Part shown: in pieces, positions 10,976-23,291 of the stretch
Numbering within the stretch: position 1 is the first letter of the stretch
Layout of the letters: the number at the start of each line of letters is the position of its first letter
Assembly (NCBI GenBank): GCA_032821775.1
Contig: JAVLRN010000003.1
Coordinates: 4,269,477 to 4,333,476 of the forward strand
DNA from: Sanguinoderma infundibulare
Taxonomy: Eukaryota > Basidiomycota > Agaricomycetes > Polyporales > Polyporaceae
Direction of reading: 5' to 3'
Length of the DNA stretch: 64,000 nucleotides
Made by a program: the position numbers and the translations under genes
Notes under the pieces: model-generated
Told to the model about the DNA's origin: nothing
What the model saw: only the letters and a program-made list of their open reading frames with translations
Databases searched by the model: none

Positions 10976-11340
10976 CCAAGACCATCACATCCCCTGCTGC
11001 TCTGCCGCGGCGAGCCGCCCCGCGTGATATTCACGCCCATGCAATCCTTGAACCACACTCCGCGCTCCGTGCACCCCGCGCCGACCTCCTTCCAGAACTG
11101 CAGCGCGCACACATTCGACTGACGCACCGATAGAGTCTGGGTCGCGGACGAAGCGCATATTCGGGGACGCGTTGCGCCTTCGGAGCGAAGAGATCTGCTC
11201 AAAAAGCCGGGAGTATGGGGTGTCTGTCTCCGCGCCGATGTTGAGCGAGCTGTAAGACGTGTTCGCATCGAGCGGCGACAAGATAGGATCCTCGAGCAGG
11301 CCTGTGTCGATGTTGTGGATGCTGATTGACTCCAGACGTG
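10976..11340 (-). pseudogene. Relic of an unidentified gene
   Basis: Reading frames on the minus strand give DTGLLEDPILSPLDANTSYS, SLNIGAETDTPYSRLFEQIS and NASPNMRFVRDPDSIGAS, then after a frame change NVCALQFWKEVGAGCTERG and VWFKDCMGVNITRG. It is related to 12511-12740 and to the window's first 115 bases, and its CMGVNITRG tail is related to 11480-11600. At least one frameshift separates the parts. I do not recognise the family. Confidence 0.55.
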
Positions 11341-11479
11341 AGTGTAACCAGCATATGGTTGTGCCGGGTTGAGTGCATCCTTCGGAAGAGGAGAGAGCAG
11401 GTCAGCTCTGGAACCCAAGACAAAGCCGTAACAGAGTGTAAAAACAAGAGAATCACCTCGCGCGTGCGGAAGGCTGATA

Positions 11480-11600
11480 GCAAGGGCTGCATGGGGACCA
11501 TCACATCCCCCACTGCTCCCCCGCAGAAAGCATCGCACGTTGGGCATCGAACGTGCACCCCTGGTGATGTTCACGCCCGCACAGTCCTCAACCCACACGG
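11480..11600 (-). pseudogene. Second copy of the CxGVNITRG relic tail
   Basis: Minus strand reads VWVEDCAGVNITRGARS followed by a glycine/cysteine-rich run. It aligns with about 10978-11060 (VWFKDCMGVNITRG), giving a short diverged direct repeat. It abuts and probably truncates the DUF6699-type gene upstream. Confidence 0.5.
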
Positions 11601-12263
11601 CGCGGTGGTGTGCCGCTCAAGGTCGACGGGCCAGTCGGGGACGAGGTCGGACTTGATCGTCATCCGATAGACGGGCGGGTGCGTCGCCAGCTCGAGGAGC
11701 TCCTCGAGCGTGAGCGGCGTGCCGGACGTTTGTCCGAACGCCGTGATCCGCTGTGGGTTGAACGCGTGGAGGGAGAGGTCGAAGAGGATTTTAGGGCCTG
11801 CCGCGGTCTCGCCGTTGAGTAGCGGGTGGAGCTGCGTCGCCTGCGGCACGCTGGGCTGTTGGAAGGCCATCGGCGCGAACATGGTAGGGAAGGTCATCCA
11901 GGCAGGCTGGGGAAGACAGGTGTCGGAACATCGTCGCTGGTGGGTGAACATGGGGGCCGGCGTGGGCTGGGCGGGAAGAGGCACGACAGGAGGGAGGGGG
12001 GTGATGATGATGGGTGGGGAAGGGAATGGGACCGGGTTTGGTGGAGGAGCGAGGTTGCCGTGCCAGGACGGACGACGTTGACGGGGCGGGAAGGGCTCGC
12101 GGTCATCGTCGAAGTGGACCCGCCGTTCAGGCGGAGGAACAACCGAGGCGGGAGGGAGCGCGGTCATGGGAGGGATAAATGGCGAAACGTACGGTTGGTT
12201 GTAGAACGGCATCATGTATGGTGTCGGGTAGTAGAATTGGGGGTACGCGCACTGTTGAGCCAT
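11571..12263 (-). CDS. DUF6699-type protein, C-terminus probably replaced
   Basis: 230 residues from the ATG at 12263. The first 100 residues are Pro/Tyr/Met-rich low-complexity sequence (FYYPTPYMMPFYNQPYV and several PPP runs) with RRVHFDDD near residue 48. From about residue 145 the sequence reads QLHPLLNG, ILFDLSLHAFNPQRI, TLEELLELATHPPVYRMTIK and WPVDLE, which is the pattern of the basidiomycete DUF6699 domain. The domain should go on to a conserved V-T-V-x-D-V-L segment. Instead the frame enters the unrelated relic at about 11600 and stops, so the protein is likely truncated. Function of the domain is unknown. Confidence 0.6.
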   Translation of the reverse strand: MAQQCAYPQFYYPTPYMMPFYNQPYVSPFIPPMTALPPASVVPPPERRVHFDDDREPFPPRQRRPSWHGNLAPPPNPVPFPSPPIIITPLPPVVPLPAQPTPAPMFTHQRRCSDTCLPQPAWMTFPTMFAPMAFQQPSVPQATQLHPLLNGETAAGPKILFDLSLHAFNPQRITAFGQTSGTPLTLEELLELATHPPVYRMTIKSDLVPDWPVDLERHTTAPCGLRTVRA

Positions 12264-12510
12264 GGTTGCTGAGAGTTGCGAGGGTAGTGAACAGGCCGCA
12301 CAAGCAGAGGCGAGCGAGCCGGTTATATAGGTGTCGAGAAGATGGATGGAAGAGGAAAGTAGGAGTCGAATACACAGTCACAGAGGTACAAGAGTCGGGT
12401 CGGACCAGGTGCCACATAATGCGTTAGCTGGGGGAGAATGCCCTCCACGTAGGCTGGACGAATAAGCCGATCAGTATGCTATCGACCAAGAGAGTAGTTT
12501 TCGACAGACC
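12264..12510. promoter_or_regulatory. 5' flank of the DUF6699-type gene
   Basis: Contains GGTTATATAGG on the plus strand at about 12321 (TATA-like, roughly 60 bases upstream of the ATG on the minus strand). No other feature is seen before the relic that starts near 12511. Confidence 0.35.
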
Positions 12511-12909
12511 TCTTTCCAGAACTGCAGCGCACGCACGTTCGACTGATGCACCGACGGAGTCTGGGTCGCGGATGAAGCGCAGATTTGGGGACGCATCGGG
12601 CCTTCGGAGCCAAGAGATCTGCTCGGAGAGCCGGGAGTATGGGGTGCCTGTCTCCGTGCCGATGCTGAGCTAGCCGTAAGACGTATTCGCATGGAGCGGC
12701 GACAATATAGGATCCTCGAGCAGGCGTGTGTCGATGTCATGGATGCTGATCAGTGCTGGTTTTGTTGGCGGACGGCGAGGAGGCGTTGGGGCATGCTGAG
12801 GTAGTACTCTTCGATAAGGGAGGAGGGGCCGTGTAGAAATCGGATAACGTAGGCAAACAAAGGGCTCGGCGGCACTGCGGGTGGCCGTTTGAACAGAACT
12901 GGGGGATTT
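12511..12909 (-). pseudogene. Relic of the unidentified gene (copy 2, complete left part)
   Basis: Same family as 10976-11340. The minus strand reads SIGTETGTPYSRLSEQI, ASPNLRFIRDPDSVGAS and VRALQFWKEV, with a stop replacing a residue after ANTSYG. The part from 12620 onward is the duplicate of positions 1-290. The part before 12620 shows what lies beyond the left edge of the window in copy 1, if the duplication extends that far. Confidence 0.5.
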
Positions 12910-13304
12910 TGGCAGTGGGTGGGGGAGAACAGAACTCGGGAGGAGACGCTCGCCATGTCATTAAGTATTCTTCGGCTCCGATCGTCACCCTGAAACATTG
13001 CACCGCAATCAGCAAATTGCCATGTCGGCACCCAGAATACACTACAAACAATGCTTTCTTTGTACCTGACAGCCGGCGCTGTCTCGCAGCCGACGGAAGG
13101 GTTTGATCTCAGGCGTTCCACGGGGTTCACAGGATCCACTCTTGCGGCATTGCTGGGAAGCCCCACACAAAGCGAGAAATGCAAACCCAGGTTCATATCT
13201 CACTGCAACCCCACAAGCTACTGTCCGTGAACCGGCGAGAGTACCCGTGCCATGCAGGGTACGCGACCCCATGCCACTATGGACCAATAGCATCTGCCGG
13301 AGCA

Positions 13305-13516
13305 GCCGACTCTCTTTTGGGCGACAAGCTCGGCCGCCTCAACCTGACGATGCACGGCCACGCACACTGCGTGTAGTACGTCCGCTCGAAGAACATCCTG
13401 CTCATGCTCCTCGGCGGCGGCGGGTACACGGTGAAGAACGTCGCGTGCGCGGGGACGTACGAGACCGCGTGCGCGCTCGGCATCGAGCGCGACATCGACC
13501 CGAACCTGCCACCGTA
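13305..13516 (+). pseudogene. Histone deacetylase fragment, plus strand (copy 2)
   Basis: Identical to 686-897, including the TAG that interrupts the [10 protein letters not shown] segment. Non-functional. Confidence 0.85.
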
Positions 13517-14058
13517 ATATTGCTGCCCCGCCGGCTGTTCCTAATCATTTGTTCCAGAAGCGATATAGATCATTTTAGACACGACGGACACACACTGCCT
13601 TTGTGTGCAACACAGTCTCCAAGCAAAATTTTTATATAGAACCTGCCGCCTGCAGTGGAGGATTTGCCGTGGATACCTGTGAGCCTGAGGAGGGCTACGG
13701 ATGCCGACATCTGCCGCTGTCCAAGCGGCTACCCGTGGCCAGACGAAGACATCCCTCACAAGCGAGGGCAGACACGCTCGACCTAGCCTACATCGGACCG
13801 CATCTTACGTGACTCAGGGCTACAGATTGATTACTAGAATCCGACGGCGGCGGCGGAAGATGCTCTCTGCCAGAGTCGGCTGGAATCAAATTCTCCGGCT
13901 CCGGCAGAGGGACTCGTCCCCAACAACCCCGAGTCCGTCCCCTCGATGTCTCTCCACCCCGACACGAGTGTTGTACGAGCCAGTGCCGCTACAGAAAAAA
14001 ATGCGCGATTAGAAGCACGCACCGAGTGTCATCGAGCAACCTGTCCCGCATACATCCA

Positions 14059-14354
14059 GCTCGTAGCGCAGCCCGAACCACTCAAAGTACCCATTCCACG
14101 GCAGGTTCGGGTCGACGTCACGCACGCGGGCTCGTACATCTGCCCACATGCGATATTCTTCATGGTGTATCCACCGCCGCCGAGGAGCATGAGCGGGATG
14201 TTATTCGAGCGGACGTACTGCACGCAGTGCGCGTGACCGTGCATCGTCAGGTTGAGGCCGCCAAGCGTGTCACCTGAGAGAGAATCAGTGTTGCATCCGA
14301 GCATGATTGTGAAGGGTCGGAAGACTGTATGCGGCCGGATTGGCGAGTACGTCT
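14059..14354 (-). pseudogene. Histone deacetylase fragment, minus strand (copy 2)
   Basis: Identical to 1440-1735, with the same frameshift after GGGGYTMKN. Non-functional. Confidence 0.85.
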
Positions 14355-15438
14355 GTGTGCGGAGGATCCAGCGGATAACATCGATGGCGGCAGGCGGACA
14401 CCACAGATGGCCGGTTTTCGGTAAAGCTCCGCTAAAAGTAGCACTCAGACAGCATTATCAGGTATTGCCTTCATTCTAGCATGTCAGGGATAGTTGTTTG
14501 CGAGGATAATGTCGTATCCAGTGTGGGGGATGGTGATGGTCGAGGGGAGAGCCTGTGAGCGCTCAATACATCTGTGCCTGCCAAATGTGGCAGTTCCCGC
14601 TGTTTCGGGTCGTACAGTGCTTTCGCTCGGATTTGTTGTTCATGCCGGCACACATCCAGTGCTGAGCCATTTGATTTTGCTGTCTATGTTTGGTACCAGG
14701 ACCGCTATCAGAATGCAATGACCAGTGGTGCCAGCAACTGCCCGCCATCCATACCGACCCCACCAGTATCGGTGAAGCCCGCAGACTCGTCACTCGGAGG
14801 ACATGCTTCCTTAATGACTCATAATGTAGGATGGAGGCAACCGAGCGACGTCGGTACCGTACCGGTCGAGCGAGAGGGCAAGCGTTGCACTTTCCCGGAC
14901 CTGGACTTTGTCTCAGCTCGATCACCACCTGTGCCCCCGTTAGCACTCAGTATCATATCGGTTGCCTCGCCCCCATGCCCACAAATCCTATCAGGCTCAT
15001 AATCGTGTGGGAGCGGTCTCGGGCGGCGATCTGGTGGACAATCCTGGCCACCAATGGCCGGCCGTGATCCGGTGGTCACAGGCCTGCAGGGTCCTGTGAC
15101 GCTTAGGATGAAACACGTCCAAGGAATCACGAATGCAATTTGCGCATGGGCACTTGTCGTGTTCGCTCCTGCCCGACGTCAAATATTGACTCGGGGCTAG
15201 AAGACGATGAGCTGAGCATCGGCTGGAAAGTGATCCACACTCGTAAAATGTACGTATGCCAGGGCAATTCGACATACAGCCAAAAGACACTGCCAGACCA
15301 TACATCCAATGCGCTCAGAACCATCCGGATTGCAGGCGGGACACTGGTGAGGTGCGGACACACATGCCGAGAGGGAAACGATGGTGAACTGGGGGTGCGA
15401 TGAGCACGGAGGTGCCTTGATGGGAGGGCATGCTGATC

Positions 15439-15769
15439 AAGCCCTGCGGGAGTTAGACTCCTCGCTTGTCATTGTGAAGGCTTCCCGGGCGGCGTCCGGG
15501 TCTCCAGTCAATATCCATGTCGGATTGAAGGCAGTGTAGTCGCACGGCAGCTCCCCGGTAGTCGGACCCTCAGGACAGGAGAAATTGGGATAGCTAAGGA
15601 GCAGAGAGAACTCCATTGGCCGAGCATGTATTCGAAGTCTTCGCGAACGACGTCCGTGCAGTCAAGACGACGCACGAATCCATCCATAGATCCTGAGCGC
15701 GTAAAGACACTATTTTCATAGGCACATCTGTGAACTCTGTCGCCATGCATCCATATCTGCCGTCGGAAC
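15439..15769 (-). pseudogene. F-box/LRR family relic (copy 2)
   Basis: Identical to 2820-3150: the VVREDFEYMLGQ and YTAFNPTWIL segments occur in different frames. Confidence 0.75.
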
Positions 15770-16963
15770 GGCGGTTGGGTGGTTCTGTTGCATGACAGTG
15801 CTCAGTATTAGCTCTATGGCCGTGCAGAATCAGAAGTCGAGATGGCAGACCGGCGGAGAATGCAATACGAATGGAATGCAATCCGCGGAACTCCGAGCGA
15901 GACCTACAACATCAAAGACGTAAAATGTCAGCTGGCGCCACGATGATGCTCGGAAGCATCTCCCGGCAAACAGCGGCCGAGTGAAGACCTCTGGGTCGAC
16001 GGGCGTATGACTGAACTCCGGCTGCCGACCGGCAACAGAACCACCCAAGGACAGTATGGGACGGCGACCGAGTGAAGACCTCTGGATCGACGGGTCTGGA
16101 GGCCAAGAAGGACTTGGACACATGATGAATGACCTTCCCTGAGATGCAATTTGATTAATGTCGCAGCCGATGGGGTGAGACAGGCACATACACGTCGAAA
16201 GCACTTTTTGCGCCGCCTACGCTAGACCGTCGAGTGGTAGAAACCTGACAGCTCTGCCGGACTGCGTCGATGTGCACGTCGACCCCGCCCGGGTCTGTGA
16301 ACGGGAGCACGACGAACACGCCACTGACGAGCATGTCAGCCGCGACGAGCCAGGAGGACCTGAGCGCGATGGCGAAGCTGGAGAAGGCACGACTGCGGTG
16401 GACATGCGGGTGTCAAACGCGAAGGGGCAGGACATCAAGATCGACTTGTACACGCTCTTCTTCCACGGCCAGCTGCTCATCGAGGGCGTGGGGGGCACGG
16501 TCCACGGGGGACCTGAGGCTCAGCGTGGTGGGTGCAGATTGTGCGCATCGACGACAAAGGCGGGGCGGCTCGTCCAGGAACGGAAAATAACTGTATATTG
16601 ATCAGACATCAGCACTTGAATATTACGGACGGACGGCGATCGAGGCTTGCCGGATATGCGGCGCTTTGAATATTCTCGGAGCCGACAACTTGTTGGCTGG
16701 CGAGAAGCATGCGCTTACACGGTTCATCGCCATCGGTTTGACCGCTAATGGAAGAGTGGGCGGGGATCCGAATGATGCACGGTCTGTGCGCGAGAAACTA
16801 AAAGACAGCGGCAAACATCAGCAGGATATATAAACATAGTGGATGGATGACGGGGACACAGCTCCTCTCTCGTGTCTCTGTCTCCCTCTGGATATTTGGC
16901 TCAAGACCAGGACGGGCGGGAAGCCTCCTTGCTTTCCGAGTCATCCCGTTTCGCCCCTCATCC

Positions 16964-17119
16964 TCGTCCTCCTTGGCCTCGCGGGCGGTCTCGACTACGG
17001 CAGTGGCGATGCGGTCGAGGTCGCGGATGCCATCCTGGGAGATGGGGCGGCGGCCGTTGTCGGTCTGCTCGAGAACACCGATCTTCTCGAGCGACTGGCA
17101 GATCTTGGGCTGCTGTTGG
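16964..17119 (-). pseudogene. 40S ribosomal protein S19 last-exon fragment (copy 2)
   Basis: Identical to 4345-4500. Only the eS19 C-terminal exon is present. Confidence 0.75.
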
Positions 17120-18086
17120 TGAGTGTTGTGGCGTGCACGTTCATTGGCGGTAGTCCTGACGTCTTGTGCCGGGTTGTAGCATCAGGAGACGGGAGTTTGG
17201 ACGAGTGGCTGGGGAGTGAGTGCGGCTGGGCGCGGTCTGGGTGCTATGTAGAGTAGTATCTTGTCCGGTTTGCTTCTTGATGCAGACTTGTCGTGCCGCC
17301 GAGTAGTTGTCGTCAGGTTGCCGGGCAGTGGTCGTCATACACGATCGGCTGGCGAGGGTGAGTTGCAGGCCGCTCCAAGTGGCGCGGAGGCTGTGAAACG
17401 AGGGTGAGGTGCAAGCGAGAGGCAAGCGAGACGTCGTTGTCGAGCACAGCATGGTTCGGAGATGACCGAGGGCAAGCAACCTTTGTATTTCCGCCCTCCA
17501 CGGAGTGCGCATCATGTCCCCGAGACCGCAGCACCAGTCCTCGAGGCATCAGATACGACCCCGTACCTTGAACTCTCTCGACGCACTCGAAACAACCACA
17601 CACGATACTATGAGTGCACCCCAAGGATCTCGTTCCACCCGCAGGACGCCATGGCGACTATCCCAGCTACACCTCTTCCAACTACGCCCGTAACTGATAC
17701 CTTCATTGTCCATCTTGTTCACGGCCGCGGCATACATATCCCTCGCCTGTCTGCCGCCAACAGGAACCGGGCGGCAGTGTGCTCGTTCCCGCATTGTCAT
17801 CCTCCGCTTCGCATGTACGCTCCAATGGTCCGCTCGTGTGCTCACCAATGCTTCCCACTCCTCCTTCCCTTGCCACCGTCGCCAGTCTTACCCCCCGAAA
17901 GAAGGCAAAGGCGAGTCGCGGAATTGCCGCTGGTCCAGCCACGGCTCAGTTGTACACTGCGAACGGCACTTCCATTGGTCTCGGTCTGATTGTCTCATCG
18001 CCAATGTACCGTGCACGATTCCCGCGTCTGAAGACCACCCCACCAACAAACAGAACGGATGCGGTCCGCGCCGCCCATCTAGAACT

Positions 18087-18461
18087 TTACAAGCCGCGGG
18101 TGAAAGAAGGGGGAACTGCGAGCGCACCATAGAACAGCGTCCAGACGAGCACGAACGAGATGTTCTCCTGCCCAGGGCTTACGAGCTCCCACCACCCGCC
18201 CGGGACGTACTTTGCCGGTCTTCCCTTGCGCTTCACGTACAGACACGAGCTCATGAGGACGGTCGACAAGATGAAGAGTGCGAAGCCGAGCACGTTCTCC
18301 AAGCCCAGAATGCCCACGGCCCCAGCGAAGCAGGAGGAGAGGAACATCACAGTGTACAGCTGGCCGTTGTTGTGTTTTACGTTCGGAGGGAAGAGGAGCT
18401 GCGCAGCGGCCTCGGGCGTGGCAGCAGTCGCCGACATGGAGGACAGTTGAGTGGACGTCAT
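18087..18461 (-). CDS. EMC6: EMC6, copy 2
   Basis: Identical 124-residue EMC6 coding sequence to 5468-5842, with the same divergent promoter (palindrome at 18468-18485) and the same neighbour. If the duplication is real the genome carries two identical EMC6 genes 12.6 kb apart. Nothing in the sequence tells which, if either, is the ancestral one. Confidence 0.9.
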   Translation of the reverse strand: MTSTQLSSMSATAATPEAAAQLLFPPNVKHNNGQLYTVMFLSSCFAGAVGILGLENVLGFALFILSTVLMSSCLYVKRKGRPAKYVPGGWWELVSPGQENISFVLVWTLFYGALAVPPSFTRGL

Positions 18462-18815
18462 GGTCTAAGCTTAAGCGCTTAAGCTGTCAGTCGCGACTCG
18501 GAGCCAGCGAGGTGCACACGATCAGCATCACGATCGGGATCAAGACCGGCCCGCGATAACGAGCGCAAGATTGACGCGAGATCTGGCTTGTGGACAGGTC
18601 AATTGGAGGCGATTCTCTGCCATCCGTCTCTCTCCTCTTGGACCGGGCAGCCGGAAGGCGAGGGAGAGGTCGTCCACGACCATCGTCTCTCTCCTTCGAC
18701 CAGTCATCACCCTGTCGCGATGCCGCCCCCGCATCGTCTCCCATCCATCTCTCTCCTCTTTCCCTCGCCCCTCAGACCAAGACAGATCCCAAGACACGCA
18801 TTCTTTCGCTCTCGT
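18462..18815. promoter_or_regulatory. Shared divergent promoter with 18-bp palindrome (copy 2)
   Basis: Identical to 5843-6196; palindrome AGCTTAAGCGCTTAAGCT at 18468-18485. Confidence 0.5.
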
Positions 18816-21100
18816 ATGGCCAGCACGTCCCTTGTCCATATCCCACACTCTCTTGCGCCCCGGCTAGATCGGCACTCAACCGAGCAAGCAGTTCGGCCTC
18901 AAGGAGCCATCCTTGGTCTGCAACCAGGCCTACATCGATGGCAAGTGGGTCGACACGAAGGAGGGCGGGGTCATCAGAGTCACCAGTGCGTACCTTCTCC
19001 ATCGCCTTTCCCCTTACCTCCGTCAACTCTTTTACGCGACACACACCCAGACCCTGCGACCGCGGAGGAGCTGGGGACCGTGCCAGAGATAGGTATTACC
19101 GAGACCAAGCAGGCTATCGAAGCCGCTTCGAACGCTTTCAAGGCTTGGAGCAGGACTACTGCCAAGGTACGCTCCCACGTCGCGCTCTCATCTTCGTGTG
19201 CTCACGAGGCCGCGCACAACCCAGCAACGGCATGATATCCTCCTCAAGTGGTACGCGCTCATGAGGGAACACTCGGACGATCTAGCACGGCTGATCGTGA
19301 GTCTGCTCTCATCTCCCTATCCACACTTGCATTCAAATCGGTATCCAAGACCCTGGAGAATGGAAAGCCCTTCGCAGAGGCCAAAGTGAGTTCTATCACT
19401 ACTGCATCAAGATTTAGAGATGTTAAAGCGTCTTAAAGGGCGAGAACGCGTACAGCGCATCATTCGTCGAGGTACGCTGATTCGCTGAATCCTGCACCTG
19501 TTCGTCTGATACACCGCGCTTCCGTAGTGGTTTGGTAAGTATCACTTGCAATCCCTCAAGCTACGATCCTCACAATTTCCATATCTGCAGCTGAGGAGGC
19601 AGTACGTATGTACGGCGGTGAGTACATTTTGCATCCATCTATTCTGCGTCCTGCGTCTCATCCCAAAGTTTTCAGAGGTCGTCCCTTCTGCGTTTCCCCA
19701 GATTCGCAATGTCGTTGTAAAGCAGCCCGTCGGTACGTAAATTCTTATCCTGCCGTCGTTCGTTCTGACCCCCATGCCCCGGCCCCAGGCGTGGTGTGCG
19801 TCGTCCTTGTTCTCGCTCGTGTCTGATATGTTCTGACGTCATCTCCAGCTCGATACTGACGCCGTGGAACTTTCCTTCCGCGATGATCACTCGCAAGCTC
19901 GGCGCCGCGCTCGCCGCTGGCTGCACGGCCGTCATCAAGCCCCCACCGGAGACGCCGTTCTCTGCGCTCGCTCTCGTCGAGGTGGGTGGTCGCGCTCCGA
20001 CTGCACGTCGAACCTTTTCGCCGGAGATTGTTCTGACGAATGTGGTCTTGCGCAGCTCGCGACTCGCGCCGGGGTACCGCCTGGAGTCATCAACGTCGTG
20101 ACCACCCAGGCAAACGTGAGCGAGGTCGGCCGGGAGATGTGCGAGAACACCGCGGTCAAGAAGGTGTCGTTCACGGGCAGCACGCCCGTGGCGAAGCTCG
20201 TGGCTGGTCTCGCCTCGAGCACGCTCAAAAAGGTTTCCATCGAGGCCGGCGGGAACGCGCCATTCATCGTCTTTGAGGACGCTGATATCGATGCAGCTGT
20301 CGAGGGTGCGTCCTGCTGCGATGTCCCGTTCTTGACCACATTGACCAATTGACTTTGTAGGCGTGATCGCGTGCAAGTTCCGGGGCTCCGGCCAAACGTG
20401 CGTATGCGCGAACCGTATATACGTCCAGTCTGCCGTCTACGCGGAGTTCGCCTCGCGCCTCGCTGAGAAAGTGGCAGCGTTCAGGGTCGGAAACGGCCTA
20501 GACAAGGACACGTACGTCTTGCCATTCACGTATCCAGGCACGCGCCTGCTGCTGACTATCAGGAACAGGACACACGGACCGCTCATCCACGATCGGGCAA
20601 TCGAGAAAGTCGAGAGGCACGTCGAAGACGCGCTCGAGCAGGGCGCGCAGGTCCTCCTTGGCGGGAAACGTCTCCCCGGCGCAGGGTCGTTCTTCGCGCC
20701 AACGATCCTGTCGGACGTCCCCGCCGGCGCGCTCGTCAACAAGGAGGAGACGTTCGGGCCGCTCGCTGCGCTCATACGGTTCGAGACGGAGGAGGAGGTG
20801 ATCCGGCTGGCGAACGACACGCCCGTCGGCCTCGCGGGCTACTTCTTCTCGCGGGACATAGGGCGGGTGTGGCGCGTTGCGGAGGCGCTGGAGGTGGGCA
20901 TGGTCGGGGCGAACACGGGGTTGATCAGCCAGGCTGTGATTCCGTTCGGGGGAGTCAAGGAGAGCGGGCTCGGTGAGTGTCCCGTTCCGCGCATGCTGGA
21001 TGTTTTCTGATGTGCGCGTGTGCGTGCGACAGGGCGCGAGGGTGGGCATGGGATCGAGGAGTACATGAACGTGAAGCTCATCGCCTTTGGCGGGGTGTAA
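18816..21100 (+). CDS. Succinate-semialdehyde dehydrogenase, copy 2
   Basis: Identical to the gene at 6197-8481, including all introns, the EAGGNAPF variant and the uncertain 5' exon. Stop at 21098-21100. The conserved catalytic residues are present in both copies, so both could be active if the first exon is sound. Confidence 0.85.
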
Positions 21101-21619
21101 GGAAGGGACAAAATCTTACTTGACGGGACGGTCGAAGGAGGGACTCGCGACATCGAGTATGTTCAAAATTGCATATACCTATGCCCACTATACTAGCGTT
21201 TTGGCTGCAGCATCATTCCTCGTCTCTATATATGCTGTATTATGCGGACAACATGATTGCCACTGTTTCTATTGTCTCGCGGCATGCTAAGACCAGCACG
21301 GAACGCTGACGCGGTCCTGGCTTCGAGAAACGCTGTATCGGTTCTGAATATTAGCGAGGCCACGCTGAAGGCTTAAGGGAGATCGAGCACTTCACCTACG
21401 TTCGTCTCGCCTTGCACTGATGAGGTATGAATGAGAGGCTAGTTGACGGCCCCCTGACGATGAGAGTTCGGCGCCTCAATCACGATACGACCAGCGATCG
21501 TTCCAAGCTTCCGAAAAGCAGCGTTGCTTTGAGATGCAGTAGCAGGAATATATTACAGGTGATACACACGCAAGACCGAGACCGGTCAAGCTTCAAGCTT
21601 CAAGGTCCGGCGAGAAGTA

Positions 21620-23291
21620 TCACTCGACAAGAAAGTCGCCAAGCTGGCTACGAGAGAAGCATTCGAGCACGGTTTCGCGGTCGTACTGCCCTCGGCTCGC
21701 ATCCAGCGGGTCGTCGACAAACGCGACCTTCTGCGGGTACGGAGGCTGCGCCGGCTCGACCTCGAACCATTCGCGAGTCATGTCCGAATCAGACTCGTCG
21801 ACGTGGTCCGCCTCGCCGTCGGAGTCCGACTCCTCGGCAGGGCTAGGACTAGACGGGGCCGACTCGCACACGTACTCGCCCTCCGAGTCCGTGTCCTCGT
21901 CGTCCGGCACCCTCGGATCTCCCCCGCCGTCGGGAGGCGGCAACATCCCCTCGCAAAGCGCATCCTCCACGATCGCCCACGCATGCTGCCTTACGTGCAG
22001 CTCGGGCAAGACCGCCTCGATCCCGCCCGTCGTCCTCATCAGCCAGTCCGCGCATTCGTCCGACTCACGCGCGCCCGGGATGTCCGACAGATCCTCGAAC
22101 GCGCTATCAGAACCTGGCATGTGCGACGGGTGGAAGAGCAGTGGGAAGTACGCGTGCGGGGCGATGACCATCCGGACCTTCCTCAGTCGCGGGGCACGCG
22201 CGGTGTGTGCGAGGGCCATGGCGCGGTACTCTGAGACGGACGCGTGCGCGACGATGTCGAGGTAGCGGAGGGTGGGCGAGTGGATGTTGAGCGCGACGCG
22301 CTCCTCGCGGCAGGCGATGACGACGAGGTGGGAAAGGGCGGGGCAGAGGTTGTGCAGGCGGGGGAAGAATACCGCGTTGGCGTAGAAGTGTTGGGGCACC
22401 GCCTGCGAGGAGAGGAAGCTGAGGTACGTCAGACGTGTCCCGTGGGTTTCGAGGAGGGCGATGGGTATGTGTTCGGCGTCCATGCAGGTCAGATGTGCGA
22501 GGCGCGTCATCTGCCATCGCGTGCGGACATACGCGATGAATCGCGGAACTTCGCAATGGATGGAGAGCGTCTCGAGCGCGGGGAAGACGAGATCAGGGAG
22601 AGGCGAGGACGGATCGGAGAAGCTATCGATGGCCTCCCAAGGTATGCTGCCGAGGGAGAGGGTTGTAAGATGCGGTGCCGAAGAGAGAATTTGTGCGAGC
22701 GGACGAAAGGAGTCGTCGATGGTGGTGAGATCGAGCTCCAGGGTCAAGAGGCGGGAGCTAAGGAATCGCGCAAGGAAGCTTCCCGCGCAGCCCTCCCGAG
22801 GGTCCAGAACCCAGGTCGGGTCGAAGACAGCATAGTCGCTCGGTAATTGACCATTAGGAGGTCCATTGGAAAGGGGAAACTGGGAATGGGGATGAAGATT
22901 GAAAGCGAAGGCAAGGAGGGCGGTGCACTGGCTGAGGATGAACTCGAAGTCCTCTCGGACGACGTCTGCACAGTGTGTTAGCACGACACACATGTTTACG
23001 CGGATAGAGCGAACAAGTCTTGATAGGTTTTGATTTTTGTCCATGCGGAAGGTGTCTGCGAGAGCGGAGATCTGGCCCATCCTCCTGAGGACGATGTCCG
23101 TGTAGAGTAGTTCAGTGGCAGGGGCGGACCATGCTTTGCAGACAAGGACGAGGGCCTTGTTCAACCTCAGACATTCCAGCCAGGGATTCCTTGGGCCTCT
23201 GCGTATAGAAGGATCGTAACAATACGGAGGGGGTTGAGTGAACTTGAAGATCGCAAGAAGGACTTCTTGGGGCAGCGAGGGAATCCGGTGC
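21620..23291 (-). CDS. F-box/leucine-rich-repeat-type protein
   Basis: Probable substrate-receptor subunit of an SCF-type ubiquitin ligase, from a lineage-expanded family in mushrooms. The open frame begins after a TAG near 23308. It reads IPSLPQEVLLAIFKFTQPPP (F-box core), then KALVLVCKAWSAPATELLYT, MGQISALADTFR, several degenerate leucine-rich repeats (SSRLLTLELDLTTIDDSFRP, APHLTTLSLGSIPW, FPALETLSIHC), the TGGIEAVLPELHVRQHAW block and a Ser/Asp/Glu-rich acidic tail ending LGDFLVE. No ATG lies between the stop and the F-box; ATG TTA at about 23315 is one base out of frame. So either a 5' intron joins an upstream exon, as in the next gene, or the start is broken. About 555 residues are visible. 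Confidence 0.75.

Larger units (their letters stand above)
12620..22053 (+). repeat. Large direct duplication, copy 2
   Basis: Second copy of the 1-9434 block in the same orientation. It carries the same relics, EMC6 gene and succinate-semialdehyde dehydrogenase gene. Here the block runs into a full-length F-box gene instead of a truncated one. Features inside it are listed separately below at their own positions. Confidence 0.95.

Noticed and set aside
10976..11600. Part of the neighbouring amino-acid permease gene
   Set aside because: The recognisable segments (DTGLLEDPILSPL, DCMGVNITRG) do not resemble permease helices and recur without permease sequence at 12511-12740.
1..22053. Repeat-induced point mutation as the cause of relic decay
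   Set aside because: Long identical copies remain and the relics show mixed substitutions and indels rather than widespread C-to-T change.
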